Shown piece after piece: positions 10,908-22,000 of a DNA stretch of 64,000 nucleotides. The stretch is from contig NW_014575559.1 of the NCBI RefSeq assembly GCF_000708205.1, forward strand, positions 894,575 through 958,574. The letters are read 5' to 3'. The position numbers were made by a program, and so were the translations under genes. Origin of the DNA: Mixia osmundae IAM 14324. Its lineage: Eukaryota > Basidiomycota > Mixiomycetes > Mixiales > Mixiaceae. Within the stretch, counting starts at the first letter, position 1; the number at the start of each line of letters is the position of its first letter. The notes below the pieces were generated by a model that saw only the letters and a list, made by a program, of their open reading frames with translations, did no database searches and was not told the origin of the DNA.

Positions 10908-13161
10908 CTAGCTCGAGCTCCAAGCAATTTCGCCCGAGGCCTCGCAGAGCTGAACAGCATGAGACTCGGTGATCCTCAGTTGCGTGACCGGGGGTGTGCG
11001 ATCGGCCGTACCGGATTGCCAGATTACATCGCTGTGGACATTAAGAATGACGAGATTACCGTCTTCTTGCAGCTCGGCCGTACATCTCTCGGCTTTCAAA
11101 TCATCTTCTATGATCTCGTTATCGCTCTGCCAGCGGACCGGAGCTGTAGCAGCTCTTGCTGATTTCTTTGTGAGATCGAGAACGCGCAATTCGAGTCTGC
11201 CTCGCCATAGACCGAATGCGATCATGTGGCTCTTGTCAAGATAGGCTGACATGGGTAGGCGGGACTCGATTACGAAGGGGCCGGGAAAGACGGGTGATGC
11301 GGCAAAGAGAATGTTTTTGAGATCAAGTTGCGTGACTGACAGATAAGGCTCTGTACCGGACAGAACGGCCATCAGGTCTGGATCCCACTCCAGGCGCGTT
11401 CGCTTCGGGTGGCGAAACATATCTGGATCCCATATGATGGCTGCATCGTTGGCATGTTTTATCATCAGTTGTCGCTCGAGCGTGAGCGCGTAGAACCGCA
11501 TGCGGATCTCACGGTCAGGTACGGCGCCCGGCCAGTGCAAGTCGGGATCTGCAGAATCGGAGCCATCATTTTCTTCTTCTTTCACCTTTCCCTCTTCTTC
11601 TTCTTCTTCGTTCTTTGCCTTTTCCTCTTCTTCTTCTTCTTCTGCTTTTATCTTTCCGTTGTCTTCTTCTTCTTCGTCTTCATCGATATAGTCATAGTAA
11701 TAGTCGTCCTTTTTGCTCCACTGAGCTGGCGGGAGATCTTCTCTTGCCCAAGTCCATACTTCGACAGCATTTTTCTCGATTTTCAGTCGCTCGTCCGTTA
11801 GCGAGAATTTGACATCGCCCATGATAGTCTGACTGACGCTGTTAAAACGAGGCGCAGGTGCACTGAAGAGGATTATGATCTCCGGAGTGAAGCTCAATGG
11901 GAGCGGTTGGATGTCATAGATTTCATCTGGCTGGGGCCAGCCGGACTCTAAGCCGTAATACCGTATGAAAGCTTCAGATTCGCAGACAGGATCGCCCTCT
12001 CCATCATAATAATGATCCTTGTCCTCAATAGGACGTATAAGAGACCACGGATGGGTCAGATTGGCACTGGGTGACCTGCCCGCCCATTGCCCTTGGAAAC
12101 AGGTGCCGGTGATTTGCGTACGTTCCCCCAGGTGGCCAGTCGCCACGCCATAGCCAATCTTTCCGGGACCGACCGAACTGCCAAGGGGTGAGCGCGTCAT
12201 GCTTCAAGTGGTGCTGAACGCACTTGTTGGTAAAGCTGACGCCAACGAGGTGCCCGGTTCCTTCGTCGTCGTGATCTTTGTCAGGATCGCTTTTGGCAGC
12301 CTCCTTGCGATAATCAGGTGTCGGCATACCGATCATGTATGCCGCACTGACGTAGCCTTTTTCGCCTGCAGTGACGTCGTTGTCGACGATCGTCAGACCG
12401 GTGCAATCATTGGCACGCCCTTCGACATTCTGGATTTTCATTCCAAAAGCGATTCGTCCCGTCTCTGCTTCGATGACGTTGTGGAAGATGGAAGTGAAAC
12501 GAGTGAGGCGGATGTCGATGCCCCCCAGGGCGGCGTCAGTGATAGTCAGATCGCGAATGCTCATGCCAGTGCAACTGTCGAGCTGCAAGCCATAGGACGG
12601 CCGGTCGATCTTGCACTTGACTGTGCAATCCTTGATGCGAGCATCGATGACCTCATCGCAATCAATCGCTCTCCAGGCCGGATTGACAAAGTCGCAGTCG
12701 TTCAGGTCGAATCCTTGTACTTTGCACAGTCGAAGCAGACTCCCGTACGTCGCTCCTCCGTCACTAGCATCCTCAAAGACGAGGTGAGACAGTTTGACAG
12801 AGAAGACGCAGTAGGTCGAGAAAGCTCGGCCGTTCTTGCCGACTGTCTTGAGATGCGCTCGCGGCTCTCCCCCCCGCGTGCTCAACGTGAAGTCGTCTCT
12901 GTACGAACGAATGGGCGTCGCCAAACTGTATACCCTGCCCGGATCGAGGAGTAAGGTCACGTCATCTCCCTCGCCACTACTGCGCCCGAATGCTGCTATC
13001 ATGGCATTGATCTCAATAGCGTCGTCTACTATTTCTATCGCGCTGTCTGCACGTGCTTTCCCGTTCGTGGCGGTCTGTGCACTCTGTCGAGGCTTGTTCG
13101 ACGGCCTCTGTGGTGATGTTGGCTTGCCATCCGACGAAGCCTGGCGAGTGCGCTTGACCAT
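10908..13161 (-). CDS. Right-handed beta-helix protein with C-terminal bulb-type lectin domain
   Basis: The minus-strand gene starts at 13161 (MVKRTRQASS) and runs through two open frames joined by a short intron near 12080-12190 that I could not place exactly. Residues of roughly 50-330 show the coil-by-coil pattern of a pectate-lyase-like parallel beta-helix (VFEDASDGG, IDCDEVIDARIKDCTVKCK, GLQLDSCTGMSIRDLTITDA, GLTIVDNDVTAG). The C-terminal part ends in a bulb-lectin pattern (AELQEDGNLVILNVHSDVIW), which in other proteins binds mannose. A glutamate-rich linker of about 50 residues separates the two halves. No signal peptide is visible, although an upstream exon is possible. The substrate is unknown. 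The start lies about 146 bases from the divergent RTC3-type gene. Confidence 0.78.
11571..11700. repeat. TTC-rich low-complexity tract (codes for poly-Glu)
   Basis: Interrupted TTC/TCT triplets on the plus strand read as GAA/GAG on the minus strand. They encode the glutamate-rich linker of the beta-helix/lectin protein. The tract is in frame with that gene and is likely to vary in length between strains. Confidence 0.85.
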
Positions 13162-13307
13162 GCCGTCTTGAGATGATTGTCGGCGCGCTGGCTCTGTACG
13201 TACTGTACGCGTCCTTCGGCGTGTCAAATGTAATCGGTCGGTGCATCGCGTCATCGACTTGTCGAGCTGACTTGACCGAAGCACACGACCCATACTATCA
13301 TCAGACC

Positions 13308-14163
13308 ATGGCGAAAGGTGCGTATTCCGTAGCGGATCATGGCCGGATACATGCCTATATCTTCGACGCACGACGTCCGCGCGGCATTCATGCAGCAGCG
13401 ATGCCCAAAGCATGAACATCTCATCCACGCGACCTCGGCATCAACCTCAGTAGCCCTTGGCCGAGCGTATCTTCTACGATGCTTATCTATGAGAGGAGAG
13501 CAGGCACGAACAAGGTCGTCTATAAGCCGGACTCGCAGTCGTGAGATTCTTGCGACAGGCTTGTGCGCTGAACTCATGCTACTTCGTCATGCAGGACAGA
13601 TGAGTTCATGGTCATCATTGAAGATGCAGCTGCCCTGAAGAAGTACGCGCTACTTGCCAAGCCCGTCTGTCAGGATACTTATTCGTCCTACTCTTGGCTG
13701 TCAGATGGAAAGCTGGCGAGACGTCAGTCGAATGCAATGTCGAAACCGCATGCAGAGAGCTAACTGAGGACGGGCAGATCTATCCCATTGACAGAGATCG
13801 TGGACAGTAGGTCGCGCATGATCACATAGCCAGGCGCTGATTGCGATCCTTTGCCGGCTCTCAGGCTTTGACGTCTTGCATTCTGGTCAAGGCAGTCAAG
13901 GTATCCTCGGAAGACCTTCCAACCAAGAGCTGGACAGCGTCTTCGGCACTCACAATCAAGATGAGGTCGTCGAGATGATACTGAAGAAAGGCGCTCTGCA
14001 AGGCGGGGACGCGCCGGAGAAAACGGCATCGAAGAATGACTCACAGTACGTATACTGCCACTGGTGATCAGCTTGTACAGAACTGATCAACAAGCTGTGC
14101 AGAGGCGGAGGATTCTCGGTCTCAAAAGGCTCTCACAGCGGTAGTGGCCACGGCGGTCGATGA
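13308..14163 (+). CDS. RTC3: SBDS-domain small protein of the RTC3 family
   Basis: The spliced protein reads MAKGTNKVVYKPDSQS, then TDEFMVIIEDAAALKK, then RSIPLTEIVDSFDV, then LHSGQGSQGILGRPSNQ and LDSVFGTHNQDEVVEMIL. This matches the single-domain SBDS-like proteins of fungi (yeast Rtc3/YHR087W type), linked to RNA metabolism and stress. A first exon of ten bases (13308-13317) with an unusually long intron (13318-13503) gives the best N-terminus. A start at 13479 is the alternative. Later introns fall near 13536-13592, 13645-13777 and 13814-13872. The last junction is uncertain: the frame can stop at 14067, or splice once more and end in a Gly/Ser-rich tail at 14163. Confidence 0.83.
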
Positions 14164-14869
14164 GCGTACCCTCCTCTCGCACGATCAGATCCACTGTATC
14201 AAGCTAGCAGTCCCTCCGGCGATCTGCCTTGATAGCTAGCACGCACACATGAATGCAATACAGCTGACATAGTGGGCGTCATTGCGTCTATGGCCTGAAT
14301 CTCTGAAGAGCCTGGCGCGCATTCGAACGCGTCGCTTTTGTGCGAGCGCGACTTGGACTGTATCGTCGATCAGCGAGCTACAAGCGACGAGCTTCCGAGC
14401 TGCCCTTGTCTGGCTCGTAGACGTAGCCACAGGCTCTGGAGTTGTCTGGATCACGAGGAAGCCTTCGGACGTCGAGACGAGACAAAGGCAAAAGTTTCAA
14501 AGCCTTGCAAACTCGGGTTTGTCAGACCTTGGCGTGCCAGACTCGAGTGAGTCTCGCCGTGGGCTCCAGGGTCGCTAAGCCCCTCCATCGGCGTCGCATC
14601 GGCTGGCAAAGACGAGGGAAGGCTACCTCAAGAGCTGGACTGCCTTTGTAGCGCCGAACGATTGCTTGCCAACGCAACCTCATCAGGTTTGGACAAAGAG
14701 CTAGACGGGCATTGCGGAGGTCTGACTGTAGCGGCTCGGATTCCAAGGCAGCACAGAGCCTGCTCACTGCCAAGCCTACGCCGTGCGACCGACTTACAAG
14801 CAGGTCAATCTAGCCAAATCCATCAAGGTCTGCATGGATCGGACGACGACACGACGCCCGACTTGAGCA
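14164..14869. other. About 700 bases without a recognised gene
   Basis: The stretch lies between the RTC3-type gene and the RhoGEF gene, both on the plus strand, so it should hold the 3' end of one and the promoter and leader of the other. Short open frames occur on both strands, but none has family likeness or convincing splice joins. A direct GCTAGCA/AGCTAGC-type palindrome near 14200-14240 is the only local pattern seen. Confidence 0.5.
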
Positions 14870-17800
14870 ATGCTGACAATGGCCAGCCGAGGAGAGTACT
14901 ATCAAGATCCTTCCTCGTCGACCTCGCGTCAACGAGAGGAGGATTACTACTCCTCAGCCCACGCGACGACGGATCAGTACACTCGCTCAGGTCAATCGTC
15001 TGGCTATCCGCCCGGCGCAGGTCCATCCTCGAGCCAAAGCTCGCCGAGGGACTACAGGGGTACAGCATCAGCAGGGGCAAGTCATGGCAGTCAAGCAGGC
15101 GCGCATTACTCGACCCAATCTCAACGTAACTCTGCCTATCCTTCCCATTTTGCTTCGAGTACAAACGGACCGCGGTACGCCAGCATGGGGCCGAGATCGC
15201 TGCCCGCACTCTCATCGCCTTATCAGAATGGCATGGGCGAATTTGCGAGAGATTCCGTCCTTGACGCGTACTCTCATCACCCACGAGATCAGTACGATGA
15301 CGGCGCGAGAGATAGCTACGCAGCCGGACCGTCAGACTTACCCTCGCCTCCGCCGCCGCCCAAAGACTATAGCAAGGACATGACGCCAAGCCCGTCGTCG
15401 CACAAGTCGATCAGCACCAATCCGCTCATCGATCTCATCGACACCGAAAAGGCTTACGTCGACGATCTAGCCGTCGTCATCAAGGTGACTCTTTCCGCCT
15501 CTATATTTTACTTGGCTGATAATGGTACTGTAGCGCGTTGCGTCAGCTTGGTCCAGGTCGAACTTCCCGCCGCCAGCGCTTGACATGGTTTTCCGTGCAA
15601 TAGAATCTATCTACCGGATCAACAAGACCTTCCTCGCCCGTCTGAGGGACATTGGGCCCAATCCACAGACTGCTAAAGCACTTGGCGATCTTCTCATGCG
15701 ATGGGTACGTAGCTACATGCTCTGGCTTTCCGCTGACAACTGATCGCGCATTCAGATTGAGGATCTCAACAAGCCGTACACGAATTATACCCTGGCCTAC
15801 CGGTCTTCATTCGACGATTACGAGCCCGTTCAGTCTAATCCGCAGCTTCACGTCATCCTGGCAGCGGTCAGCTTCCCTGCGTCGTTCCCATACACGCCCT
15901 CGCCCACATCGGACAGCGGACGAGAACCAGCGACGACGCTCGATCTCTTGTTCAGCTTACCCTTGCATCGATTGCGATACTATAAGCTCCTCTATGCTCG
16001 CTTGCTCAGAAGCACCACAGAGGGCCGGAACGATCACCGTTTGTTGCTCGGCGCGAACCAGCGTCTAGATTCCCTCATCGAGGCGGCTGAGAGAAATTTC
16101 CGCAACCGTGCAGGCGAGCGAGGTTTGCTGCCATCGCAGACGGCGCCCGACGCGCTGTCGACTTCTCGCAGATCACCTTCCGCTGATCTGCCAATGCTAC
16201 CACCGCCTGTACCGTCTCGCGACCGCGAGCAACACGGCGGCCGCCAGCCCTCCTTCGATCACGGCAGAAGGGAATTGCCACCCATCACACGCGCCGACGG
16301 CTCGATGCCAGACTTCCAGAGACTTCAGTTCGAAGACAACAATGCACATGAAGACGACGAGGATCTGCCGACTCCTACATCCCCAAACCCACCGCAGTCA
16401 TTCATCAGGCGGCCCTCGGACAGTCGACAGCGGCAACACGGTCGCGAGCAATCGCTCTCGCCAGTGCCACCCCTACCCTCTACGCCATCTTCGGGCAAAG
16501 ATTCGGCAGAGTCCTTCTCTGGCCAAGGCTCGGCAGATTTGCACAATTCGCAGTCAACTTCGAGTAGCATGACCACCATGAGTTCAAATGGTCCCAGTCT
16601 GCGCAAGCTAGCAAGCGCCAATTCGCAGTCGCAAAGTCTCACTAGCTCTGCCCTTATCACAACGACCGACATTGAGCAGATTCTAGACACGTCTGGCACA
16701 CTGGATATCTTTTCGATGACGCCGAAGGTAAGCTTTTGTGCCAGACAGATGCTTTGCTTGCTATTGACGCGAGCACCGCAGAGATGCAAATTGCACTTCA
16801 ATCCAGCCGGGGCTCCCATGCGAAGATCGGTTCGCAAGACAGGCAATGTCTACCTTTCTTTCAGACCCAGCTGCGACCCGTCTCATGCCGAATTTGCGGT
16901 CCCAAATGCGCATCTCATCTTGCTGACGGACTTGTTACTCATGTGCGAGCACAAGCCTGGCTGCCATGAACCGACGGGTCGGCTGGAGGACCTAGCGCTG
17001 CTATTCCCACCTCTTTCGGTGCGACATCTGCAAGCTAGTCCTGTCGAAGCACCAGGCATGGCTATCTTCAGCCTCACATTGCTCGATCGGGAGACGCTCT
17101 ACATGACTGTACCGGAAGATCCGCACCGCATGCAGCGCGATCACTGGTTACACGAGCTTCGCAACTCGGTACCCGCTCCGTCTGGCCCGATGCCGCTGGC
17201 CAACGCTTCCTCTGAATCTTCCCTCAGCTCCCGCGGCTCGGCAGCTCGCGAGTATTCGCAAGACTACCAGTCTCGCGTACAAGGTCCCGCCCATCGATCG
17301 TCCGCGCCTAGCGCTTCCCATCGCGCTCTGCCGCCGCTCGAAGATCCCCATCAGTCTCAGGGTGCACCACTCGCTTGGAACGGGCGGGATGAGCGTGATA
17401 CGATCCGAAGACCTGCTCGCTCACCCGCAAAGACTGATTCAGGCAATATGCTGAGATCATCAACCGCCTCGAGTCCGGCTGCTTCCGGGGTCGTTCGACC
17501 ACCGCGCAAGACAAGCATGTACGGGGCCGGCTCCTTCGAGAACAGATCTGGACAGAGCTCGCCGGCAAAGTCGTACAGCGATCAAGGAAGACCTGGTCAG
17601 CGCAGTCCGGTCGACATCTCTCGTCCTGGAAGTGCATCACAACAAGGCCGCAGTCCCTCGCCCGCACAGTCCTACCAACACAAGGCGCAGCATCTCAGAC
17701 CCGGCAATCACGGCAGTCTTTCATCGGAGGACTCAGAGAGGCTCAGCGATTCAGCATGGTCTCACCGCTCGCCGATTCAAGCAAGACGACCTTCGGGTGG

Positions 17801-18627
17801 CAGCCAGCAGCAGCAGAGGATGCTCAAAAAGTCTACTTCTGCATATTCCCTGGCGTCCAATCACTCGAACGGGCAGAGAACGCAGCAAGCGAGTCCTATG
17901 GGGCGAGCGCCATCAATCTCTCGCAGAACAGATCCCGGTGCCTCTGCAGCCGCCCTCCTGCATGCACCCGGATCCGGAGAGCACCATCTTCTTCGCTCTC
18001 GATCTGCTGAGCAGATGCGCGATCGCTCCGGCGAGAAGCAATACAAGCCGCCTTCTCTCATCATGGACTTGAGCGGTCCTAGAACAGGACCACGCTCACC
18101 TGCACGCGATGAGCTGGCTGGCTTCCCTGGAGGCACGCGCAATCCATCTCTACCTTCGAGAGCGAGTCGCAAAGGCGGGCGCGATCTAGACGATGACTAC
18201 GATAGCCCTCCTGGCAGTCCCAATGAAGCAACAGGCGCAGTAACGTCCTCGGTCGTGGCAGAGATGCGATGCAAAGTCTTCCTCAAGCAGAATCACTCTC
18301 AATGGAAGTCTCTTGGCGCATCGAAACTGAAGCTGTATCAGCAGATGCCGACGAACGTCAAGCAGCTCGTGGTCGAGTCCGACAAGGCAGTCCTCATCTC
18401 TACGCTCGTGCTCACCGACGGCGTTGAGCGTGTCGGCAAGACGGGCGTAGCCATCGAGATCAGCGACAAGGGGGCTAGGACAGGCATCGTTTACATGCTC
18501 CAGGTACGCTCAGATGCTCGCTTTTCTGGCTTGACTGATGCGTCGTGGACAGTGCAAAAGCGAAGTCTCTGCTACGGGACTGTTCAATCAGCTGCTGATG
18601 GGCTCAGACCGTATGCCGGGTCGATAG
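14870..18627 (+). CDS. Rho guanine nucleotide exchange factor (DH-PH type)
   Basis: Five exons (14870-15484, 15534-15704, 15756-16727, 16782-18503, 18553-18627) give about 1,180 residues. A disordered Ser/Tyr-rich N-terminus leads into a Dbl-homology domain, opened by LIDLIDTEKAYVDDLAVVIK and continuing through IYRINKTFLARLRDIG and LLFSLPLHRLRYYKLLYARL. A PH-like domain follows (KTGNVYLSFRP, AHLILLTDLLLMCEHK). After a long Ser/Gln-rich linker, a second PH/RanBD-like fold closes the protein (CKVFLKQNHSQWKSLG to FNQLLMGSDRMPGR). It should load GTP on a Rho-family GTPase and act in polarity or wall growth. The intron at 16728-16781 is a multiple of three and carries no stop, so a retained form would stay in frame. 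Confidence 0.88.
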
Positions 18628-18705
18628 AGAGCTCAAAGAATCGCAATGAGCAGTGTTTCATGCCGCATTTGTAAAGTCGAACGCAAGATGCATAATGTTG
18701 GGACA

Positions 18706-20547
18706 TCATACTCGGCTGACTTTTGACGGTGAAGCATCCCGCACTGGCAACAGAGCTGCGCCTTCTTCGGCCTCGTTGAGGGATTGCACGGTGGTCGTTC
18801 GAGAGCGTGCTGAGCGTACAGTTGACGCCGCACTTGTGCTGCGAGAGTGTTGCTTCTTTGTATGCCCCTTGACGGCCAATGCGCGAACGCCAAAATAGAT
18901 CGCTGTACCGAGCACGAGTACTGCGATGACAAGCGCAGCGGATCGTCTGGGGCCGTAGTAGCGCTCTCTGTCCTTGACGAGTCCAGTGGCATTGTCCAAC
19001 TCGTCCCCGAATCCAAAGCCTTTGTCATCTTGCTTCGTGGGCTCTGACCAGCTGGTCCCATTTGGACGAGTGAGACCAAGCTTGCGAGCAGTTTGATTGC
19101 CCACTGAGCTCGCGTGATGCGTAGCTGTAAAGCCTGCTGCGGCTAGGAGTGAGATGTTGAGAAAGCGCTGGAGCATGTCATTGATAGCCATCGGACGCTC
19201 GCGAGCTGCCATGTGTGACGCGTTCGAGATGAGTGCAAACGTGAGATGGTCTCTCTCCGTCCACCGGCCAACGTAGGTGTCGTTAACGTACCAATCGCTT
19301 GCATTCTGTCCAGCAAAGCCGCGAGCTCCCTGATATGTCAGATTGCCGATCGTCCGTTCTAGGCCTAGCGCGCCACACATAAAGTCATTCTCGCCCGCGT
19401 AAAGCAACAGTGCGACGTCATCTAGCAACTCCGGCAGAAGCTCGACAGAGGGACTCGAGCTGGGCGCCCAGAACTGGTCGGTGACAGTATCGTTGCATTG
19501 TGTCCAAGGTAGACTCTTGGAGGATGCATGGAGCCGCGAGATGACATTACTGGACTGTAAGTAAGGCGTGAGCCAGGCCACTTCGGGCGGATAGTCTGCG
19601 CCGCATTGTTGCCATTCTAATGTATTGTACACATTGACGCAAAGCCTCTGGCCGTCGACGGTCTTTGTCGCTGCTGACAAGATTGCATTGAGCGCATCCT
19701 CGCACTCTTGAATAACGATGACGCCCTTGGCAATCTGATCTGGATCGTCCGAGTAGAGCAGGTTGCGACATCGTTGCATTGCGCTGCTCGCCTTGTCTCT
19801 GGCTTTTCTGTTCTGCATCAAGTTGGCTGCAACAGCTTGATCCCAGTAGGCTTCATATTGTACACGAGGATCGAGCCATCCGTTGCCGATGATCATGCCT
19901 CGAAGCGGCGCCGTTATGAGGGTCGAGCGCTTGATAGCTCTGGCGAAATGGGGTATGTAGACGCCTGCGAATGACTCGCCGGCGAGGTACAAGTCGACTT
20001 GAGCAAGTTCGGGAAAGACGACATAGAACTCAACCAGGAAGTCGACAATTCTGTTGGCTGCAGCCGTGAGCTCCGTCGCTGGCTCGCCGGCGTTGATGTA
20101 GGAAAAGCCCGTGCCTGCCGGCTGATCTACGAACAGGACAGTCGCGTACTCCGACGCAGACGATGGTGAAGCTACGAGAGTGTTATTGCTCGCTATCCGC
20201 ACAGGTCCGATCTCCATAAGCGCTCCATCCATGCTCGAGCAGCCTGGGCCGCCTTGAAACCAGACTATCAAGCGTTGCTGAGCTGGAGGATGGGCTGCCT
20301 TTGCGAGCAAGAAGAACAGCTTGGCATCGGTCGTGAGATCACTGGATGGGTATGCATTCAGATGGCCGGCGTACAGTCGCAAGTCGAGATCTGCAGGCTG
20401 ACCGGGCAATCTCGGTAACCAGAAATCTGCCGAGCTTGGTCTACTTGTTTGCCCTGCTCTTTCTTGCAAGGCTGCCTGTCCGGGTACATAGTGAAGTGAT
20501 GATCGTGCTCGCACCGCCTCTTTGATGAGCGCCGTCAGCGAAGTCAT
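18706..20547 (-). CDS. KEX1: Pheromone-processing type serine carboxypeptidase (KEX1-like)
   Basis: This is one long exon. The S10 peptidase triad is visible: Ser192 in YLAGESFAGVY, Asp388 in LLLYAGENDFMCG and His445 in ISNASHM. The oxyanion block WFQGGPGCSSMDG is also present. A membrane segment near residues 536-559 and a short cytoplasmic tail ending in an acidic-Leu stretch (EEGAALLP) fit the type I Golgi proteins of the KEX1 class, which trim Lys/Arg from the C-termini of processed peptides. The histidine block reads SHMAARERP where the family usually has HMVP. The first ATG in frame is at 20547, and the N-terminus lacks an obvious signal peptide, so an upstream exon may be missing. It lies directly downstream of the pheromone precursor gene on the same strand. 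Confidence 0.9.
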   Translation of the reverse strand: MTSLTALIKEAVRARSSLHYVPGQAALQERAGQTSRPSSADFWLPRLPGQPADLDLRLYAGHLNAYPSSDLTTDAKLFFLLAKAAHPPAQQRLIVWFQGGPGCSSMDGALMEIGPVRIASNNTLVASPSSASEYATVLFVDQPAGTGFSYINAGEPATELTAAANRIVDFLVEFYVVFPELAQVDLYLAGESFAGVYIPHFARAIKRSTLITAPLRGMIIGNGWLDPRVQYEAYWDQAVAANLMQNRKARDKASSAMQRCRNLLYSDDPDQIAKGVIVIQECEDALNAILSAATKTVDGQRLCVNVYNTLEWQQCGADYPPEVAWLTPYLQSSNVISRLHASSKSLPWTQCNDTVTDQFWAPSSSPSVELLPELLDDVALLLYAGENDFMCGALGLERTIGNLTYQGARGFAGQNASDWYVNDTYVGRWTERDHLTFALISNASHMAARERPMAINDMLQRFLNISLLAAAGFTATHHASSVGNQTARKLGLTRPNGTSWSEPTKQDDKGFGFGDELDNATGLVKDRERYYGPRRSAALVIAVLVLGTAIYFGVRALAVKGHTKKQHSRSTSAASTVRSARSRTTTVQSLNEAEEGAALLPVRDASPSKVSRV

Positions 20548-20881
20548 CTGCCATGCACGTGATGCTAGAGCGCTATCACTGACGTTGCTGTTCGACAATC
20601 AACGCGACGGTCGACGATGTCGACGATATGCGTGTGTCAGCGACGTCAGCGTGTCAACAATATAACACGATCAGGTCATCTCGACCATACAAATGCTGCT
20701 CATCCGATGCGCCTCCAGGATCAGTACTGGAGCAGCCCTTGGTCACAACTTGAACATTGCATATCGCTCTGTCATACATCTGGCGCGACCAGCGCTGCCT
20801 CCTGAGCACAAAGCATTCTCCTACCTGCGAAGTCAGCGACCGTGATGGATTGGGCCGGTTTGTGAACTCACTATGGCTTGC

Positions 20882-21082
20882 TCAAGCGATGACGCAGAAG
20901 ACGACGGAGCCGCCAGGCGGGATCTGACTCGTGCTCGCCTCTTTGCTGATTGTGCCTGCATGTCGTGTAAGCCTCAGACACAGCTCAGCCTGTTCAAGCG
21001 ACTTACAGAAGACGACTGAGCCGCCTGGCGGGATGACTTGCTGCTCAGCAGAGGAGCTCACTCGAAGTTGTGCGGGTGCCAT
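20882..21082 (-). CDS. Lipopeptide mating pheromone precursor with two peptide repeats
   Basis: Two exons (21082-21007 and 20955-20882) with a consensus 51-nt intron (GTAAGT to ACATGCAG) encode 49 residues. The ten-residue block IPPGGSVVFC occurs twice, at residues 17-26 and 37-46. The first copy is followed by TISK, a likely processing spacer. The second is followed by VIA and the stop, so the protein ends in the CaaX box CVIA for farnesylation of Cys46. This layout (repeat, Cys, T-x-x-K spacer, repeat, CaaX) is that of the rhodotorucine A precursors of Rhodosporidium, with a different peptide. The mature form probably spans residues 31-46, lipidated on Cys46. The repeat, the splice site between the two copies and the CaaX end together make chance unlikely. 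Confidence 0.87.
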   Translation of the reverse strand: MAPAQLRVSSSAEQQVIPPGGSVVFCKSLEQAELCLRLTRHAGTISKEASTSQIPPGGSVVFCVIA

Positions 21083-21660
21083 TGCTAAGTATTGAGCTGG
21101 TATTGCTAGTGAGAGCTGAGGTGATTGCTATGAGAGACTTGTGGAGGTGTTGATGGTATTCGAACGAGCCGTCCGGCTTATATACGCCTAGTCCGCAGTT
21201 AGGCATTGTCGACCGTATGAGTGCGACCGCGAATGGGTGACAATGAGAGCTTTGCTGATTGCAATGGCCGTGAGAGCAAGCATTGCGAGACAACCATTGT
21301 CTATTGTGCGGGCCATTGTTGACCATTGTCGAGCATGACACAACCGAGCGTCATGAGCATATACTATTGAGAATCCGGCGCAATCGCTAAGCGAACAATG
21401 GTTGACATTCCGAACTTGGCCAGACCGAGCGTGCGTCGGTGTGCGATTGAAAAAAGAGCATATTCGAACAAAGGCACATTTGAGGTCATTCGAGCAGGAC
21501 ACAGTGAGGCTGGTCCGCGCAGGCATGTCGTTGTTGGGCAGTACGGGCAACGTCAACGAATGAAAGAGCCGACAACGCCAAGCCGAAGGATGTGTAGGAT
21601 TGAACGGCAAGCTCAAGGCGGAAAAAAGTCGCGCTCATGTTCGGAACGAAAGGCACAAAG
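21083..21660 (-). promoter_or_regulatory. Pheromone gene promoter with clustered HMG-type boxes
   Basis: A TATA-like GTATATAAG lies at 21177-21185, about 95-103 bases upstream of the pheromone ATG. Upstream of it, six exact CATTGT/ACAATG boxes sit at 21204-21209, 21240-21245, 21295-21300, 21314-21319, 21324-21329 and 21395-21400, with a TATTGT at 21302. Two ACAAAG boxes follow, near 21468 (GAACAAAGGC) and 21655. Such sites are bound by HMG-box proteins; Ustilago Prf1 and fission yeast Ste11 act on pheromone genes through ACAAAG-type boxes. That these are functional is inference from density and place. Confidence 0.6.
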
Positions 21661-22000
21661 ATTTCCCTTTTTAGCACTTGCATGAACGTAAGTACAGATG
21701 AGGCTATCGATCGAGAGCATCGATAGCATCTCGGCAGGCTCTTGCAGAGGTTGAGCGCAAGAGTGTGTCAAGCGCTCGAGCACGCGACTGAGGACGGTAT
21801 CCGATCGGCCGAAGCCGACAAGAGCGTCGCGACTCGCGAGTGAGCACATCTGTGATCTGACGGCGCAGAGTACATAGGTGGTGACGCCCTAATGTCAGCC
21901 GCGTCCGTCCGGAAGCGGCATACACCAATTTAGCCATGACCGGCAGAAGCGCCGATCCGATGGCAGCGTTAGATGCCTTGTCAATGGCATCCCACGCGCG

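Noticed and set aside
11409-11801. A Phe/Leu-rich, membrane-like open frame on the plus strand
   Set aside because: It is the antisense of the glutamate-rich linker of the beta-helix/lectin gene.
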